In this document: positions 1 to 8,914 of the stretch, piece by piece
How positions within the stretch are numbered: the stretch's first letter is position 1
Layout of the letters: every line of letters begins with the position of its first letter
DNA from: PALSA-1004 sp041483135
GTDB lineage: Bacteria > Pseudomonadota > Gammaproteobacteria > Burkholderiales > SG8-41
Assembly: GCA_041483135.1 (NCBI GenBank)
Contig: JBGPFE010000001.1
Location: 62,001-126,000, forward strand
Direction: 5' to 3'
DNA length: 64,000 nt
Translations under genes and position numbers: made by a program
The notes under the pieces: generated by a model
The model's database searches: none
Told to the model about the DNA's origin: nothing
What the model saw: only the letters and a program-made list of their open reading frames with translations

Positions 1-60
1 CTCGCAACCGCCAAAGACGGAAGACCGGAAGTCGTAGCGCAGACGGGTCGTTTTGATTAG
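1..60 (+). CDS. 3' end of an upstream gene (partial)
   Basis: Frame 1 is open from the window edge to a TAG at 58-60, giving a 19-residue tail that ends in ...VVAQTGRFD. The gene starts outside the window. I do not recognise the family from this tail alone. The next gene begins 46 bp later on the same strand, so the two may be co-transcribed. A short open frame at a window edge can arise by chance, so confidence is modest. Confidence 0.4.
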   Translation, partial: LATAKDGRPEVVAQTGRFD

Positions 61-106
61 TATCGCGGCTGATCTCCTGCCGCCTTAACCTCGAGTCTCC
101 CCATCA

Positions 107-2191
107 ATGACCCAGCAACGTCGCAAACTGCTGCTGTGCAACTGCAACAGGACCATGCCGCTCGATGGCAAAGCGTTGTCCGGTGCACTTGGGCTCGACG
201 GGCCCGCGCATATCCACAGCGAGTTGTGCCGCCGCCACGTCGAGGCATTCGAAGCAGCGGCCAGGGGCGGGGGTGATCTGCTAGTCGCGTGTACCCAGGA
301 AGCGCCGCTGTTCGGCGAGTTGCACAATGAATTGAAGGCGGCCGGCGGCATCAAGTTCGCCAATATTCGCGAGACCGCCGGCTGGTCGGCGGAAGCGGAC
401 AGGGCGACGCCCAAGATTGCCGCGCTGCTGGCGTTGGCCGACTTGCCGGAGCCCGAGCCGGTACCGGTCGTCGCCTACCAGTCGAACGGGGACCTGCTGG
501 TTATCGGCCCCGGCGCAGTGGCCGTGGCATGGGCCGATCAGCTGACCGAGCAATTCGGCGTTCACGCGCTGATCACCGACAGCGCCGGTTGCGAGCTGCC
601 CGCTGAACGCCGCTACCCGGTATTCAGCGGCAAGGTGCACGCCATCAGCGGCTATCTGGGCGCATTCGAGGTGGTCTGGGATCTTGTCAATCCGATCGAT
701 CCCGAAACCTGTACGCGCTGCAACGCATGCATCACAGCGTGCCCCGAGAGCGCGATCGACTACAGCTATCAGATCGATCTCGACAAATGCAAGTCGCACC
801 GCGAGTGCGTCAAAGCGTGCGGCGAGGTGCGCGCGATCGATTTCGAGCGCCGCGACGTGCGTCGCAGCGAGCGCTTCGACCTGGTGCTCGATCTCGGCGC
901 AACGCCGCTGCTCAGGATGCACCAGCCACCGCAGGGTTATTTCGCCCCGGGCCGTGACCCGCTCGAGCAGGCGCAGGCGGCACGCAAGCTCGCGCAGATG
1001 ATCGGTGAATTCGAAAAGCCGAAATTTTTCGTCTACAAGGAAAAAATCTGCGCCCACAGCCGCTCCGAAATCACCGGCTGCACGCAGTGCATCGATGTCT
1101 GCTCGACTGCCGCGATTGCCGCTGACGGCGACCACGTCAAAGTCGAGCCGCATCTGTGCATGGGGTGCGGCGCATGTGCGAGCGTGTGTCCATCGGGCGC
1201 CATGACATATGCCTATCCGCGCATGGCCGACCTCGGACTGCGTATCAAAACGCTGCTTGCGGCTTATCGCAAAGCCGGCGGCGAGCAGGCGTGCCTGCTG
1301 TTTCACAACGCGACCGACGGCCGCGCGCTGATAAACGGACTTGGCCGCCGGGGCCGGGGGTTGCCGGCGCGGGTGATTCCGTTGGAGACATTCCATACGG
1401 CCTCGCTCGGCATCGATACCCTGCTCGGCGCCATCGCGTATGGCGCTACTCAAGTGGTGGTAGTCAGCGCTGGCAGCGAGGCGCCCGAGTATCTCGTGTC
1501 GCTTGCGCGCCAAATCGGTTACGCGCAACAGATCCTGTCGGCGCTGGGCTATGGCGAGCACCATTTTCGGTTGATCGAAGCGCGCGACCGCGCAGCGCTC
1601 GAGACCGCGGCATGGAACTTGCCGCCGGCACCCGGCACGACCGTTGCAGCGACTTTCAATTGGTCGAACGACAAGCGCACCACGCTCGATTTTGCCTTCG
1701 ACCATCTGCTGAGCCATGCACCGCAGCCGCAGGAGCAAATCGCGTTGGCGGCGGGCGCGCCTTATGGTCAGGTCGTAGTCAACAAGCAGACATGTACGCT
1801 ATGCATGGCATGCGTCGGCGCTTGTCCCGAAAATGCGCTGCTTGACGCCAAGGAACGCCCGCAGCTCAAGTTCATCGAGCGCAATTGCGTGCAATGCGGG
1901 CTGTGCGAGAAAACCTGTCCCGAAAATGCGATCAGCCTGGTGCCGCGGCTATTGCTGACCAGGCAGGCCAAGGCCGAAGTGGTGCTGAACGAAGCCGAGA
2001 TATTCGCGTGCATCAAATGCGGCAAGGGATTCGCAACCAGGCAAATGATCGACAACATGGTAGGACGGCTGACGTCGCATTCGATGTTCGCCGAGCCGGG
2101 CGCCATCGAGCGGCTGAAAATGTGCGCCGACTGCCGCGTAATCGATTTGCTGCAAAACGCCAAGCACGGCTCGATTCTGGATCTAAAATAA
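107..2191 (+). CDS. Multi-cluster 4Fe-4S ferredoxin protein of the formate dehydrogenase operon
   Basis: A 694-residue soluble iron-sulfur protein. The first ~190 residues start with a CNCN motif and recall the N-terminal part of HdrA-like proteins. Ferredoxin-type cysteine motifs follow near residues 203 (CTRCNAC), 228 (CKSHREC), 324 (CTQC), 350 (CMGCGAC), 565 (CTLCMAC) and 594 (CVQCGLC). More cysteines lie near residue 634 and in a CADC motif near the end, giving room for about six clusters. No signal peptide is visible, so it is probably cytoplasmic. It comes first in the operon, ahead of the TorD chaperone and the formate dehydrogenase subunits. Genes of this type often sit there in betaproteobacteria. 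Its electron partner is not evident from sequence; linking FDH to a cytoplasmic ferredoxin pool is inference. Confidence 0.85.
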   Translation: MTQQRRKLLLCNCNRTMPLDGKALSGALGLDGPAHIHSELCRRHVEAFEAAARGGGDLLVACTQEAPLFGELHNELKAAGGIKFANIRETAGWSAEADRATPKIAALLALADLPEPEPVPVVAYQSNGDLLVIGPGAVAVAWADQLTEQFGVHALITDSAGCELPAERRYPVFSGKVHAISGYLGAFEVVWDLVNPIDPETCTRCNACITACPESAIDYSYQIDLDKCKSHRECVKACGEVRAIDFERRDVRRSERFDLVLDLGATPLLRMHQPPQGYFAPGRDPLEQAQAARKLAQMIGEFEKPKFFVYKEKICAHSRSEITGCTQCIDVCSTAAIAADGDHVKVEPHLCMGCGACASVCPSGAMTYAYPRMADLGLRIKTLLAAYRKAGGEQACLLFHNATDGRALINGLGRRGRGLPARVIPLETFHTASLGIDTLLGAIAYGATQVVVVSAGSEAPEYLVSLARQIGYAQQILSALGYGEHHFRLIEARDRAALETAAWNLPPAPGTTVAATFNWSNDKRTTLDFAFDHLLSHAPQPQEQIALAAGAPYGQVVVNKQTCTLCMACVGACPENALLDAKERPQLKFIERNCVQCGLCEKTCPENAISLVPRLLLTRQAKAEVVLNEAEIFACIKCGKGFATRQMIDNMVGRLTSHSMFAEPGAIERLKMCADCRVIDLLQNAKHGSILDLK

Positions 2192-2209
2192 TTTTTGGTG
2201 CGCTGCACA

Positions 2210-2854
2210 ATGAAATCTACCGTTAACGCACCGCACAATGACGTCCCTGAAGATAACAGGGTTTTGCCCGAAGAGCAGGCGCGGGCCGACGTCTATGCGC
2301 TGCTCAGCAATCTGTTTTACTGGCCGCCATCAAAAGAGCTGCTGAGTACCATTGCATGCAGTAAAGCGATATGCAATGATGACCATATCTCAGGATTCTG
2401 CGAGGCGTGGTGCGCACTGCAGCAAGCGGCCGCAAATGCCGACGCAGAAACGGTCAAGGAGGAGTTCGATACCGCATTCATCGGCACCGGCCGGCAGCCT
2501 GTGATGCTGTATGGCTCGTTTTACCTGGCCGGATTCCTGAACGAAAAACCGCTCGCGCAATTGCGTGACGAACTCACACAGATGGGTTTAGGGCGAAGCG
2601 GCAACAGCCACGAGACGGAGGATCATATTTCTGCTCTTTGCGACGTGATGCGGTTCCTGATCGTGGGCGATCAGGACACGCCGCCCGCTGCGCTCGAGGC
2701 GCAGCGCGATTTCTTCCTACGCCATATTAAAAGCTGGAATACACAGCTCTGCGATGCTGTTGACAACGCCAAAGACACCCATTTTTACAAGCATGTCGCG
2801 CGATTCGCGCGCGAGTTTTTCGACCTCGAAAACGATTCTTTCGGTATTGCCTAG
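2210..2854 (+). CDS. torD: TorD/DmsD-family molybdoenzyme chaperone
   Basis: About 214 residues of the all-helical TorD family of cytoplasmic chaperones. These bind the Tat signal of a molybdoenzyme and hold it for cofactor insertion. Family-like features are RADVYALLSNLFYWPP near the start and a central EEFDTAFIG...YGSFYLAGF segment, followed by DHISALCDVMRFLI. I chose the ATG at 2210; a TTG 15 bp upstream is in frame but less likely. The gene lies 18 bp after the ferredoxin gene and 18 bp before the small Tat protein. Its client is therefore most likely the formate dehydrogenase alpha subunit encoded just downstream. Confidence 0.88.
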   Translation: MKSTVNAPHNDVPEDNRVLPEEQARADVYALLSNLFYWPPSKELLSTIACSKAICNDDHISGFCEAWCALQQAAANADAETVKEEFDTAFIGTGRQPVMLYGSFYLAGFLNEKPLAQLRDELTQMGLGRSGNSHETEDHISALCDVMRFLIVGDQDTPPAALEAQRDFFLRHIKSWNTQLCDAVDNAKDTHFYKHVARFAREFFDLENDSFGIA

Positions 2855-2872
2855 ATCAAGGAGGGCTCGACC

Positions 2873-3073
2873 ATGACCACCAAACCCAGTTCCAGCCGCA
2901 GAAAATTTCTCGCCACGCTCGGCGCCGGCGGAGCAGCCGCGGCTGCGGTCGCGTTGACGCAACAAGGCGTGCAATCCGGGCCAGCAGCCTCCGACCAGAC
3001 ACCCGCACGCGAGGGCAAGGGCTATCAGCTCACCGAGCACGTGCGCAACTATTACCGTACCGCCAAGGTTTAA
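2873..3073 (+). CDS. Small Tat-signal protein of the formate dehydrogenase operon
   Basis: A 66-residue protein that is mostly a twin-arginine signal: SRRKFLATLG near residues 9-18, then an alanine-rich hydrophobic stretch. A short tail ends YQLTEHVRNYYRTAKV. A clear AAGGAGG ribosome site precedes the ATG. Short Tat-bearing proteins of this kind often sit between the torD-like gene and fdhA, where databases call them formate dehydrogenase region TAT-signal proteins. The exact role is unknown; a small accessory or structural subunit of the exported enzyme is plausible. The gene is 18 bp from both neighbours' ends, so it is translated in the same operon. Confidence 0.85.
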   Translation: MTTKPSSSRRKFLATLGAGGAAAAAVALTQQGVQSGPAASDQTPAREGKGYQLTEHVRNYYRTAKV

Positions 3074-3091
3074 TTCGCAGGAGTCGCCGAT

Positions 3092-6013
3092 ATGTTACTG
3101 ACCAGAAAAGCCAGCAGCGCTACCGCCAGCAGCGGCCGTCTGAGCCGCAATGTCTCCGCTTATCTCGGCAATACGGTAGACCGCCGAACGTTCCTCAAGC
3201 GCTCCGGCCTCGCGGTCGGGGCGGGCGCTGCAGTGAGCCAGCTGCCGTTCTCGATGATGGGCAAGGCGCGCGCCGCCGACGCCAAAGGCGACGGGCAGAT
3301 CCAGGTCAAGCGTACCGTCTGCACGCACTGCTCGGTCGGTTGTGCGATCGACGCCGTGGTCAAGAACGGCGTCTGGATCCGCCAGGAGCCGGTGTTCGAT
3401 TCCCCGCTTAACCTTGGGGCGCATTGTGCTAAAGGCGCATCGATCCGCGAGCACGGTCATGGCGAGCATCGTCTCAAGTATCCGATGAAGCTCGCTGACG
3501 GCAAATGGAAGCGCATCAGTTGGGACGACGCGCTGAAAGAAGTCAGCGACAAGCTGCTCGCGATCAAGAAGGAGTCGGGCCCTGATGCGACGTTCTGGAT
3601 CGGCTCTTCCAAGCACAACAACGAGCAGTCGGCCCTGTTGCGCAAGTTCGTGTCGTTCTTCGGCACCAACAACATGGACCATCAGGCTCGCATCTGCCAT
3701 TCGACGACAGTGGCTGGAGTCGCGAATACCTGGGGCTATGGCGCGATGACCAACTCGTACAATGACGAGCAGAACTCGAAGTGCATCCTGTTCTTCGGCA
3801 GCAACGCCGCCGAAGCGCACCCGGTGTCGATGCTGCACACGCTGCACGCCAAGGAGAACGGCGCCAAGGTGATCTGCGTCGATCCGCGTTTCACGCGCAC
3901 CGCAGCCAAGGCGGACAAGTACTATCGAATTCGTTCCGGCACCGACGTCGCCTTTCTGATGGGCATGCTGCACCACATCTTCAAGAACGGCTGGGAGGAC
4001 AAGGAGTACATCAAGGCGCGCGTCTACGGCATGGACAAGGTGCGGGAAGAAGCGGCGAAGTGGACGCCGGACAAGGTCGAGGAAGTCACCGGCATGAAGG
4101 AAGCGGAAGTGCGCGACGTCGCCGAATCGATGGCCAAGAACCGGCCCAGCACCATCGTGTGGGCGATGGGGCAGACCCAGCACACGAACGGCAATGCGAT
4201 CGTGCGCGCGTCGTGCATCCTCCAGCTTGCGCTCGGCAACGTCGGGGTGTCGGGCGGCGGCACCAACATCTACCGCGGCCATGACAACGTGCAGGGCGCG
4301 ACCGACGTCGGCCCCAATCCGGATTCGCTGCCCGGTTACTACGGAATCGCGGCGGGTTCATGGAAGCATTGGTGCGCGGTATGGGGCGTCGACTACGAGT
4401 GGGTCAAAAAACAGTTTGCCTCCCAGGCAATGATGGAAAAACCCGGTATCACGGTGTCGCGCTGGATCGATGCCGTGCTCGAGAAGAACGAGAACCTCGA
4501 CCAGGACTCGAACCTGCGCGCGGTGGTCTACTGGGGCCACGCGCCGAACAGCCAGACCCGCGGCAAGGAAATGCTCGAGGCAATGAAGAAGCTCGATTTG
4601 CTGGTCGTGATCGATCCGTACCCGTCGGCAACCGCGGCGATGATGGCGTTGGCGCGAAAAGACGGCGCTTACCTGCTGCCCGCGGCAACTCAACTCGAGT
4701 GTTCGGGCTCGGTGACCGCGTCCAATCGCTCGCTCCAGTGGCGCGAGAAGGTGATCGACCCGATGTTCGAGTCGCGCACCGATCATATGATCATGTATCA
4801 GCTCGCCCAGAAGCTCGGCTTCGGCAAGGAATTTGTGGCCAAGGTCAAGCTGGCCAAAGGCAAAGGCGGCATGGACGAGCCGGACATGGAAGACGCGCTG
4901 CGCGAAATCAACCGCGGAAGCTGGACCATCGGCTACACCGGCCAGTCGCCGGAGCGGCTGCAGGCGCATATGCGCAACATGCACGTGTTCGATGTCAAGA
5001 CGCTGCGCGCCAAGGGCGGCAAGGATGCCAAAACCGGCTATGTGCTCGATGGCGACTACTATGGCCTGCCGTGGCCATGCTACGGCACGCCCGAGTTGAA
5101 GCACCCCGGTTCGCCCAATCTGTATCAAACCACAAGGCATGTGATGGATGGGGGCGGCAATTTCCGCGCTAATTTCGGCGTCGAGCGCGACGGTGTGAAC
5201 CTGCTGGCGGAAGACGGTTCGCATTCCGAGGGCGCCGATCTCACCACCGGCTATCCGGAATTCGACCACGTGCTGCTGAAGAAACTCGGTTGGTGGGACG
5301 AGCTTACCGACGCCGAGAAAAAAGCGGCCGAAGGCAAGAACTGGAAGACCGATCTTTCAGGGGGCATCCAGCGCGTCGTGTTGAAAAGCCACGGCTGCCA
5401 TCCGTTCGGTAACGCCAAGGCGCGCGCGCTGGTGTGGAACTTCCCGGACGGAGTGCCGTTGCACCGTGAGCCGTTGTTCAGCCCGCGGCCGGATCTCATC
5501 GACAAGTATCCGACCCACGACGACCAGAAGAACCGCTGGCGCATGCCGGTGCTGTTCAAGACGGTTCAGCAGGCGAACAAGGACATCTCCAAGCAATACC
5601 CGCTGATCATGACCAGCGGCCGCTTAGTGGAATACGAAGGCGGTGGCGACGAAACGCGCTCCAACCCGTGGCTCGCGGAACTGCAGCAGGAGATGTTCGC
5701 CGAAATCAACCCGAAGGACGCCAACGACCGTGGGCTCAAGAACGACGAATACGTGTGGGTCGAAACGCCGACCAAGGCGCGCCTGAAGGTCAAGACCCAG
5801 GTCACCGAAAGGGTCGGCCCGGGAACCGTGTTTTTGCCGTTCCATTTCGCGGGATGGTTCGAAGGCCGCGACCTGCTCGACAAATACCCGGAGGGTGCGG
5901 CGCCGATAGTGCGTGGCGAGGCAGTCAATACAGCGACCACCTATGGCTACGACATCGTGACCATGATGCAGGAAACCAAAACCACGCTGTGCCAGATCAG
6001 CAAGGCGGCATAA
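3092..6013 (+). CDS. fdhA: Formate dehydrogenase, molybdopterin catalytic (alpha) subunit
   Basis: A 973-residue member of the DMSO reductase superfamily, FdnG/FdoG-like, that oxidises formate to CO2 in the periplasm. The Tat motif RRTFLKRSG is near residue 31. The 4Fe-4S site uses CTHCSVGC near residue 76 and a later HCAKG. The metal ligand is a cysteine in ARICHSTTV near residue 200, so this is a Cys enzyme, not a selenocysteine one, and no in-frame TGA is needed. The C-terminal dinucleotide-binding domain is present (SGRLVEYEGGGDETRSNPWL). AGGAG precedes the ATG. It is followed by the beta and gamma subunits. The metal may be Mo or W; the Mo/W genes near 40-44 kb would serve it. Confidence 0.96.
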   Translation: MLLTRKASSATASSGRLSRNVSAYLGNTVDRRTFLKRSGLAVGAGAAVSQLPFSMMGKARAADAKGDGQIQVKRTVCTHCSVGCAIDAVVKNGVWIRQEPVFDSPLNLGAHCAKGASIREHGHGEHRLKYPMKLADGKWKRISWDDALKEVSDKLLAIKKESGPDATFWIGSSKHNNEQSALLRKFVSFFGTNNMDHQARICHSTTVAGVANTWGYGAMTNSYNDEQNSKCILFFGSNAAEAHPVSMLHTLHAKENGAKVICVDPRFTRTAAKADKYYRIRSGTDVAFLMGMLHHIFKNGWEDKEYIKARVYGMDKVREEAAKWTPDKVEEVTGMKEAEVRDVAESMAKNRPSTIVWAMGQTQHTNGNAIVRASCILQLALGNVGVSGGGTNIYRGHDNVQGATDVGPNPDSLPGYYGIAAGSWKHWCAVWGVDYEWVKKQFASQAMMEKPGITVSRWIDAVLEKNENLDQDSNLRAVVYWGHAPNSQTRGKEMLEAMKKLDLLVVIDPYPSATAAMMALARKDGAYLLPAATQLECSGSVTASNRSLQWREKVIDPMFESRTDHMIMYQLAQKLGFGKEFVAKVKLAKGKGGMDEPDMEDALREINRGSWTIGYTGQSPERLQAHMRNMHVFDVKTLRAKGGKDAKTGYVLDGDYYGLPWPCYGTPELKHPGSPNLYQTTRHVMDGGGNFRANFGVERDGVNLLAEDGSHSEGADLTTGYPEFDHVLLKKLGWWDELTDAEKKAAEGKNWKTDLSGGIQRVVLKSHGCHPFGNAKARALVWNFPDGVPLHREPLFSPRPDLIDKYPTHDDQKNRWRMPVLFKTVQQANKDISKQYPLIMTSGRLVEYEGGGDETRSNPWLAELQQEMFAEINPKDANDRGLKNDEYVWVETPTKARLKVKTQVTERVGPGTVFLPFHFAGWFEGRDLLDKYPEGAAPIVRGEAVNTATTYGYDIVTMMQETKTTLCQISKAA

Positions 6014-6041
6014 AGATAACGAGAGCTTGAGGAGTCTAACC

Positions 6042-6668
6042 ATGGCCAGAATGAAATTTCTATGTGATGCCGAGCGCTGCATCGAATGCAACGGTTGCGT
6101 GACCGCCTGCAAGAACGAGCACGAGATCCCATGGGGCGTAAACCGCCGCCGCGTGGTGACACTGAACGACGGCGTGCCGGGCGAGAAATCGATTTCGGTC
6201 GCCTGCATGCATTGCTCGGATGCGCCGTGCATGGCGGTATGCCCGGTTGATTGCTTCTACAAAACCTCGGAAGGTGTGGTGCTGCACGACAAAGATCTGT
6301 GCATCGGTTGCGGCTATTGCTTCTACGCGTGCCCGTTCGGTGCGCCGCAGTTCCCGCAAGACGGCGCGTTCGGCCTGCGCGGCAAAATGGACAAGTGCAC
6401 GTTTTGCGCCGGCGGTCCGGAGGCCGACAATTCAGAGTCCGAGTTCAAGAAATACGGGCGCAACCGCCTGGCGGAAGGCAAACTGCCGGCTTGCGCTGAA
6501 ATGTGCTCGACCAAGGCGCTGCTGGGTGGGGATGCCGACGTGATTTCCGACATCTACCGCAACCGGGTTCTGAAGCGCGGCAAAGGTTCCGAGATCTGGG
6601 GGTGGGGCACCGCCTACGGCAAGCCCGAAGGCAAGCCTGCGCCGCAACCACCCGGGGCCAAATCATGA
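6042..6668 (+). CDS. fdhB: Formate dehydrogenase, iron-sulfur (beta) subunit
   Basis: A 208-residue four-cluster ferredoxin subunit. Motifs run from CIECNGCVTACKNEHEIPWG at the N-terminus, through CMHCSDAPCMAVCPVDCF and CIGCGYCFYACPFGAPQFP, to CTFCAGG and CAEMCSTKAL. It carries electrons from the catalytic subunit to cytochrome b. The ATG at 6042 follows a GAGGAG site and gives the usual MARMKFLCD start; an in-frame TTG at 6027 is rejected. Unlike E. coli FdnH it lacks a C-terminal membrane helix, so anchoring must come from the gamma subunit. The stop overlaps the next start by 4 bp (ATGA), so the two are translationally coupled. Confidence 0.95.
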   Translation: MARMKFLCDAERCIECNGCVTACKNEHEIPWGVNRRRVVTLNDGVPGEKSISVACMHCSDAPCMAVCPVDCFYKTSEGVVLHDKDLCIGCGYCFYACPFGAPQFPQDGAFGLRGKMDKCTFCAGGPEADNSESEFKKYGRNRLAEGKLPACAEMCSTKALLGGDADVISDIYRNRVLKRGKGSEIWGWGTAYGKPEGKPAPQPPGAKS

Positions 6669-6898
6669 ATGCGCGCCAATTCATGCTTGCATTCGCCGCA
6701 AGCCTGCTGGCATTGACGTTCTCAGGATGCGGCGACAAGCCGATGGTCTATAAACAGGGCCAGTACCAGGGCAAGCCCGACAGCAAGCCGTGGGACAACG
6801 ACCAGTTCAAGGGCAATCAGGTCGAATGGGAAAAAACCATCAAGGCGCGTAACCAGGGGCAGGACGAATATTCGCGTGCGGTAGCGAGCGCCAAATAA
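6665..6898 (+). CDS. Small lipoprotein of the formate dehydrogenase operon
   Basis: A 77-residue protein with a lipoprotein signal: an N-terminal hydrophobic stretch, then a lipobox ending LTFSGC with the cysteine at residue 22. The mature part is small and hydrophilic (CGDKPMVYKQGQYQGKPDSKPWDNDQF...). It starts inside the fdhB stop codon and ends 10 bp before the gamma-subunit start, so it belongs to the operon. I do not know a function. Its place between beta and gamma suggests a part in assembly or stability of the periplasmic complex. The WDN(D/E)xxF...W pattern in the tail is worth searching with. Confidence 0.8.
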   Translation: MNARQFMLAFAASLLALTFSGCGDKPMVYKQGQYQGKPDSKPWDNDQFKGNQVEWEKTIKARNQGQDEYSRAVASAK

Positions 6899-6908
6899 GG
6901 AATCTCAC

Positions 6909-7964
6909 ATGACCAGAGTATTCGCGATCGACCGCGCGTTGGCAGTGCTTGCGCTGGTGTGTGCGGTGTTGCTGCCGCAGAGCGCGCTCGCCGCCGACGG
7001 CGCGCAGGAGCAGGCAAAGCGCCAACAGGACCAACCGTTCAACAACGCCCCGGTCTGGCGCGACGTGCGCAAGGGCGAGAATGCTTATCAGACGACGCAG
7101 GTGCGCGGCGTCGAGACCAATATTCTGGTCCAGCCGGCAGGCGAGACATGGCGCCAGATTCATAATGGTCCGCTGCCCCTCTACGGTGGATTACTGTTGA
7201 TTGCAATAATGCTGCTGATTTTTGGCTATTACCGCTGGAAGGGTCCGCTGCGGCTGCGTGAAAAGCCCACGGGCAGGCTCATTGAGCGTTTCAGCGACTG
7301 GGAGCGGCTGGTGCATTGGACCACGGCGAGCAGCTTCGTCATCCTGGCGATCAGCGGCCTGGTCATGACGTTTGGAAAGTACGTGATCCTGCCGGTCTTT
7401 GGCTACACCCTGTTCTCGTGGCTCGCGATTATCGGCAAGAATCTTCACAATTTTGTCGGACCGCTATTCATTTTTTGCACGCTGGTGATGTTTGTTACCT
7501 ACGTGAAGGACAACCTGTGGCGCGCGGTCGACTTCACCTGGTTCGCGAAAGCGGGCGGATTGCTTAGCGGAGAGCACGTGCCGTCGGGACGCTTCAATGG
7601 CGGTGAAAAAGCATGGTTCTGGTTTGGCGTGACCTTGCTCGGACTCATAATCGGCGCTTCGGGGCTGGTGCTCGATTTCCCGAACTTCGAGCAGGCGCGT
7701 TCGGTCATGCAGCAGGCGAACGTCGTTCATGCGATCACTGCGATGCTGTTCATTGCGCTGGCAGTTGCTCACATTTACATCGGCACGATCGGCGCCGAAG
7801 GCGCTTATGAGTCGATGCGCCATGGAGTGGTGGACGAAGCCTGGGCCAAGGAACACCATGACATATGGTATGAGGAAGTCAAAGCCGGCAAGGCGCACCA
7901 GCATTTCGTCGACGATGTGCCCGCCGACGTGAAAGCGCAGGTCGCCCAGGCGATCAAGGCTTGA
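6909..7964 (+). CDS. fdhC: Formate dehydrogenase, cytochrome b (gamma) subunit
   Basis: A 351-residue FdnI/FdoI-type dihaem cytochrome b that anchors the enzyme and reduces quinone. An N-terminal signal peptide and ~75-residue periplasmic segment are followed by a membrane helix (LYGGLLLIAIMLLIFGYY) and the four-helix core. Haem-ligand histidines can be seen in WERLVHWTTASSFVI, NLHNFVGPLFIFC, ANVVHAITAMLFIAL and VAHIYIGTIG. The C-terminus is hydrophilic. AAGGA precedes the ATG, 10 bp after the small lipoprotein gene. Compared with E. coli FdnI (217 residues) the N-terminal extension is long, as in many proteobacterial FDH gamma subunits. Confidence 0.94.
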   Translation: MTRVFAIDRALAVLALVCAVLLPQSALAADGAQEQAKRQQDQPFNNAPVWRDVRKGENAYQTTQVRGVETNILVQPAGETWRQIHNGPLPLYGGLLLIAIMLLIFGYYRWKGPLRLREKPTGRLIERFSDWERLVHWTTASSFVILAISGLVMTFGKYVILPVFGYTLFSWLAIIGKNLHNFVGPLFIFCTLVMFVTYVKDNLWRAVDFTWFAKAGGLLSGEHVPSGRFNGGEKAWFWFGVTLLGLIIGASGLVLDFPNFEQARSVMQQANVVHAITAMLFIALAVAHIYIGTIGAEGAYESMRHGVVDEAWAKEHHDIWYEEVKAGKAHQHFVDDVPADVKAQVAQAIKA

Positions 7965-7985
7965 TCCAACATTGCGGGGGAGACG

Positions 7986-8288
7986 ATGAAATCCAGGAAA
8001 GCAATCGTAATCGCGGCGCTGTGTCTGTTGGGTACCGGGGCGGTGTACGCGAAGCTGCCGGTGCCACCGATGACCGACGAGCAGAAAGCGAAAGCAGACG
8101 ATGCCAAGGCCAAGGCCGCCGATGCCGCCAAGAAGGAAACCGCGGATCTCATCAAGGCGCAGGACCGCGTCGCGAGCCGCTACATCCAGCAGCAGAAAGC
8201 GAAGGGCGTCACCGTCAAGCCGACGCCGATAATGGCGGCAGCGCCTGCGCCGGCCGCTCCATCCGCTGCGCCAGCCAAAAAGAAATAA
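7986..8288 (+). CDS. Small exported Lys/Ala-rich protein
   Basis: A 100-residue protein with a clear signal peptide (hydrophobic core, cleavage likely after AVYA near residue 22). The mature chain is rich in Ala and Lys: KADDAKAKAADAAKK, then a likely helix and a proline/alanine tail ending KKK. GGGGGAG precedes the ATG. It lies 21 bp after the gamma subunit and is the last gene before the terminator at 8308, so it is the final operon member. No known family is obvious; the charged helix suggests a periplasmic linker or assembly helper. Confidence 0.75.
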   Translation: MKSRKAIVIAALCLLGTGAVYAKLPVPPMTDEQKAKADDAKAKAADAAKKETADLIKAQDRVASRYIQQQKAKGVTVKPTPIMAAAPAPAAPSAAPAKKK

Positions 8289-8307
8289 CCCTCGTAACTG
8301 CAATCTG

Positions 8308-8335
8308 AAAAAGCCCGGTTCCCCCGGGCTTTTTT
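8308..8335 (+). terminator. Rho-independent terminator of the formate dehydrogenase operon
   Basis: An AGCCCGG / CCGGGCT stem with a 5-base loop is flanked by an A-run on the left and TTTTTT on the right. It lies 20 bp after the last operon gene. Confidence 0.92.
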
Positions 8336-8914
8336 ATTGCCTGCCGGTGCTTAACGGTTCCACCCGTTTGGTTGCAATCGACAGCGAAGCTTACGAACTG
8401 CCACCAGAGACCCCAGACGCCCACTCGCGCCTCATTTGAGATGGTGCCGCTGCCATTTGGCCCGGTTGTCAGCCAGCGCTCTGAAACTTACCGAATCTTG
8501 ATCTAACGCAAGGATGCGTTTTGAGTCGCGCCTAAGATACTTCATAAACCGGGCGTGAAGCGGTGTTTTCCCGCTCGTCGCACACACTGCCGGCAAGGTT
8601 TTGTACCGCTTTTCAGGAAGGAACGAGATCATCGGAAGGCGCCCGCTGACATCGGCGTCAACTATGCCATCAGATCCCAAGCCGGGTGACGTGCCCTCTT
8701 AATCTGCAGGGGATGGCGAAAGCTCAGGGACGTAACAACGGGGCGCCTCACAGACGTCCCGATTTCGTTATGGAAAATCGTGTGATGGAGGATTGCCGCA
8801 GGAGAGTAACGCAGCCTCTGCTGTTGATGAATGTATAGACCAGCTGCGCACCCGTGTATTCACGAATTCAGCACCACGCCTGGAGTAAAATAGCGACTTC
8901 AAGGAGGATTGTTT
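8336..8914. other. Intergenic stretch without a supported gene
   Basis: About 580 bp between the formate dehydrogenase terminator and the dihaem cytochrome gene. The longest frame is an 82-codon minus-strand one at 8432-8680 with no convincing ribosome site or family resemblance; it may be a decayed remnant. A TAAAAT hexamer at 8886-8891, just ahead of the AAGGAGG site, could be a -10 element for the next gene, but I see no good -35. Confidence 0.5.

Noticed and set aside
53..66. FNR-like sequence TTGATTAGTATCGC before the first operon
   Set aside because: Only one half-site is good. The second half differs at the last two positions, and it overlaps the end of the upstream frame.
3685..3705. 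Selenocysteine in the formate dehydrogenase alpha subunit
   Set aside because: The metal-ligand codon in ARICHST is TGC (cysteine), and no in-frame TGA or SECIS-like need exists.
8432..8680. 82-codon minus-strand frame in the gap after the formate dehydrogenase operon
   Set aside because: No ribosome site, no signal or domain that I recognise, and it is isolated. It is kept only as part of the intergenic description.
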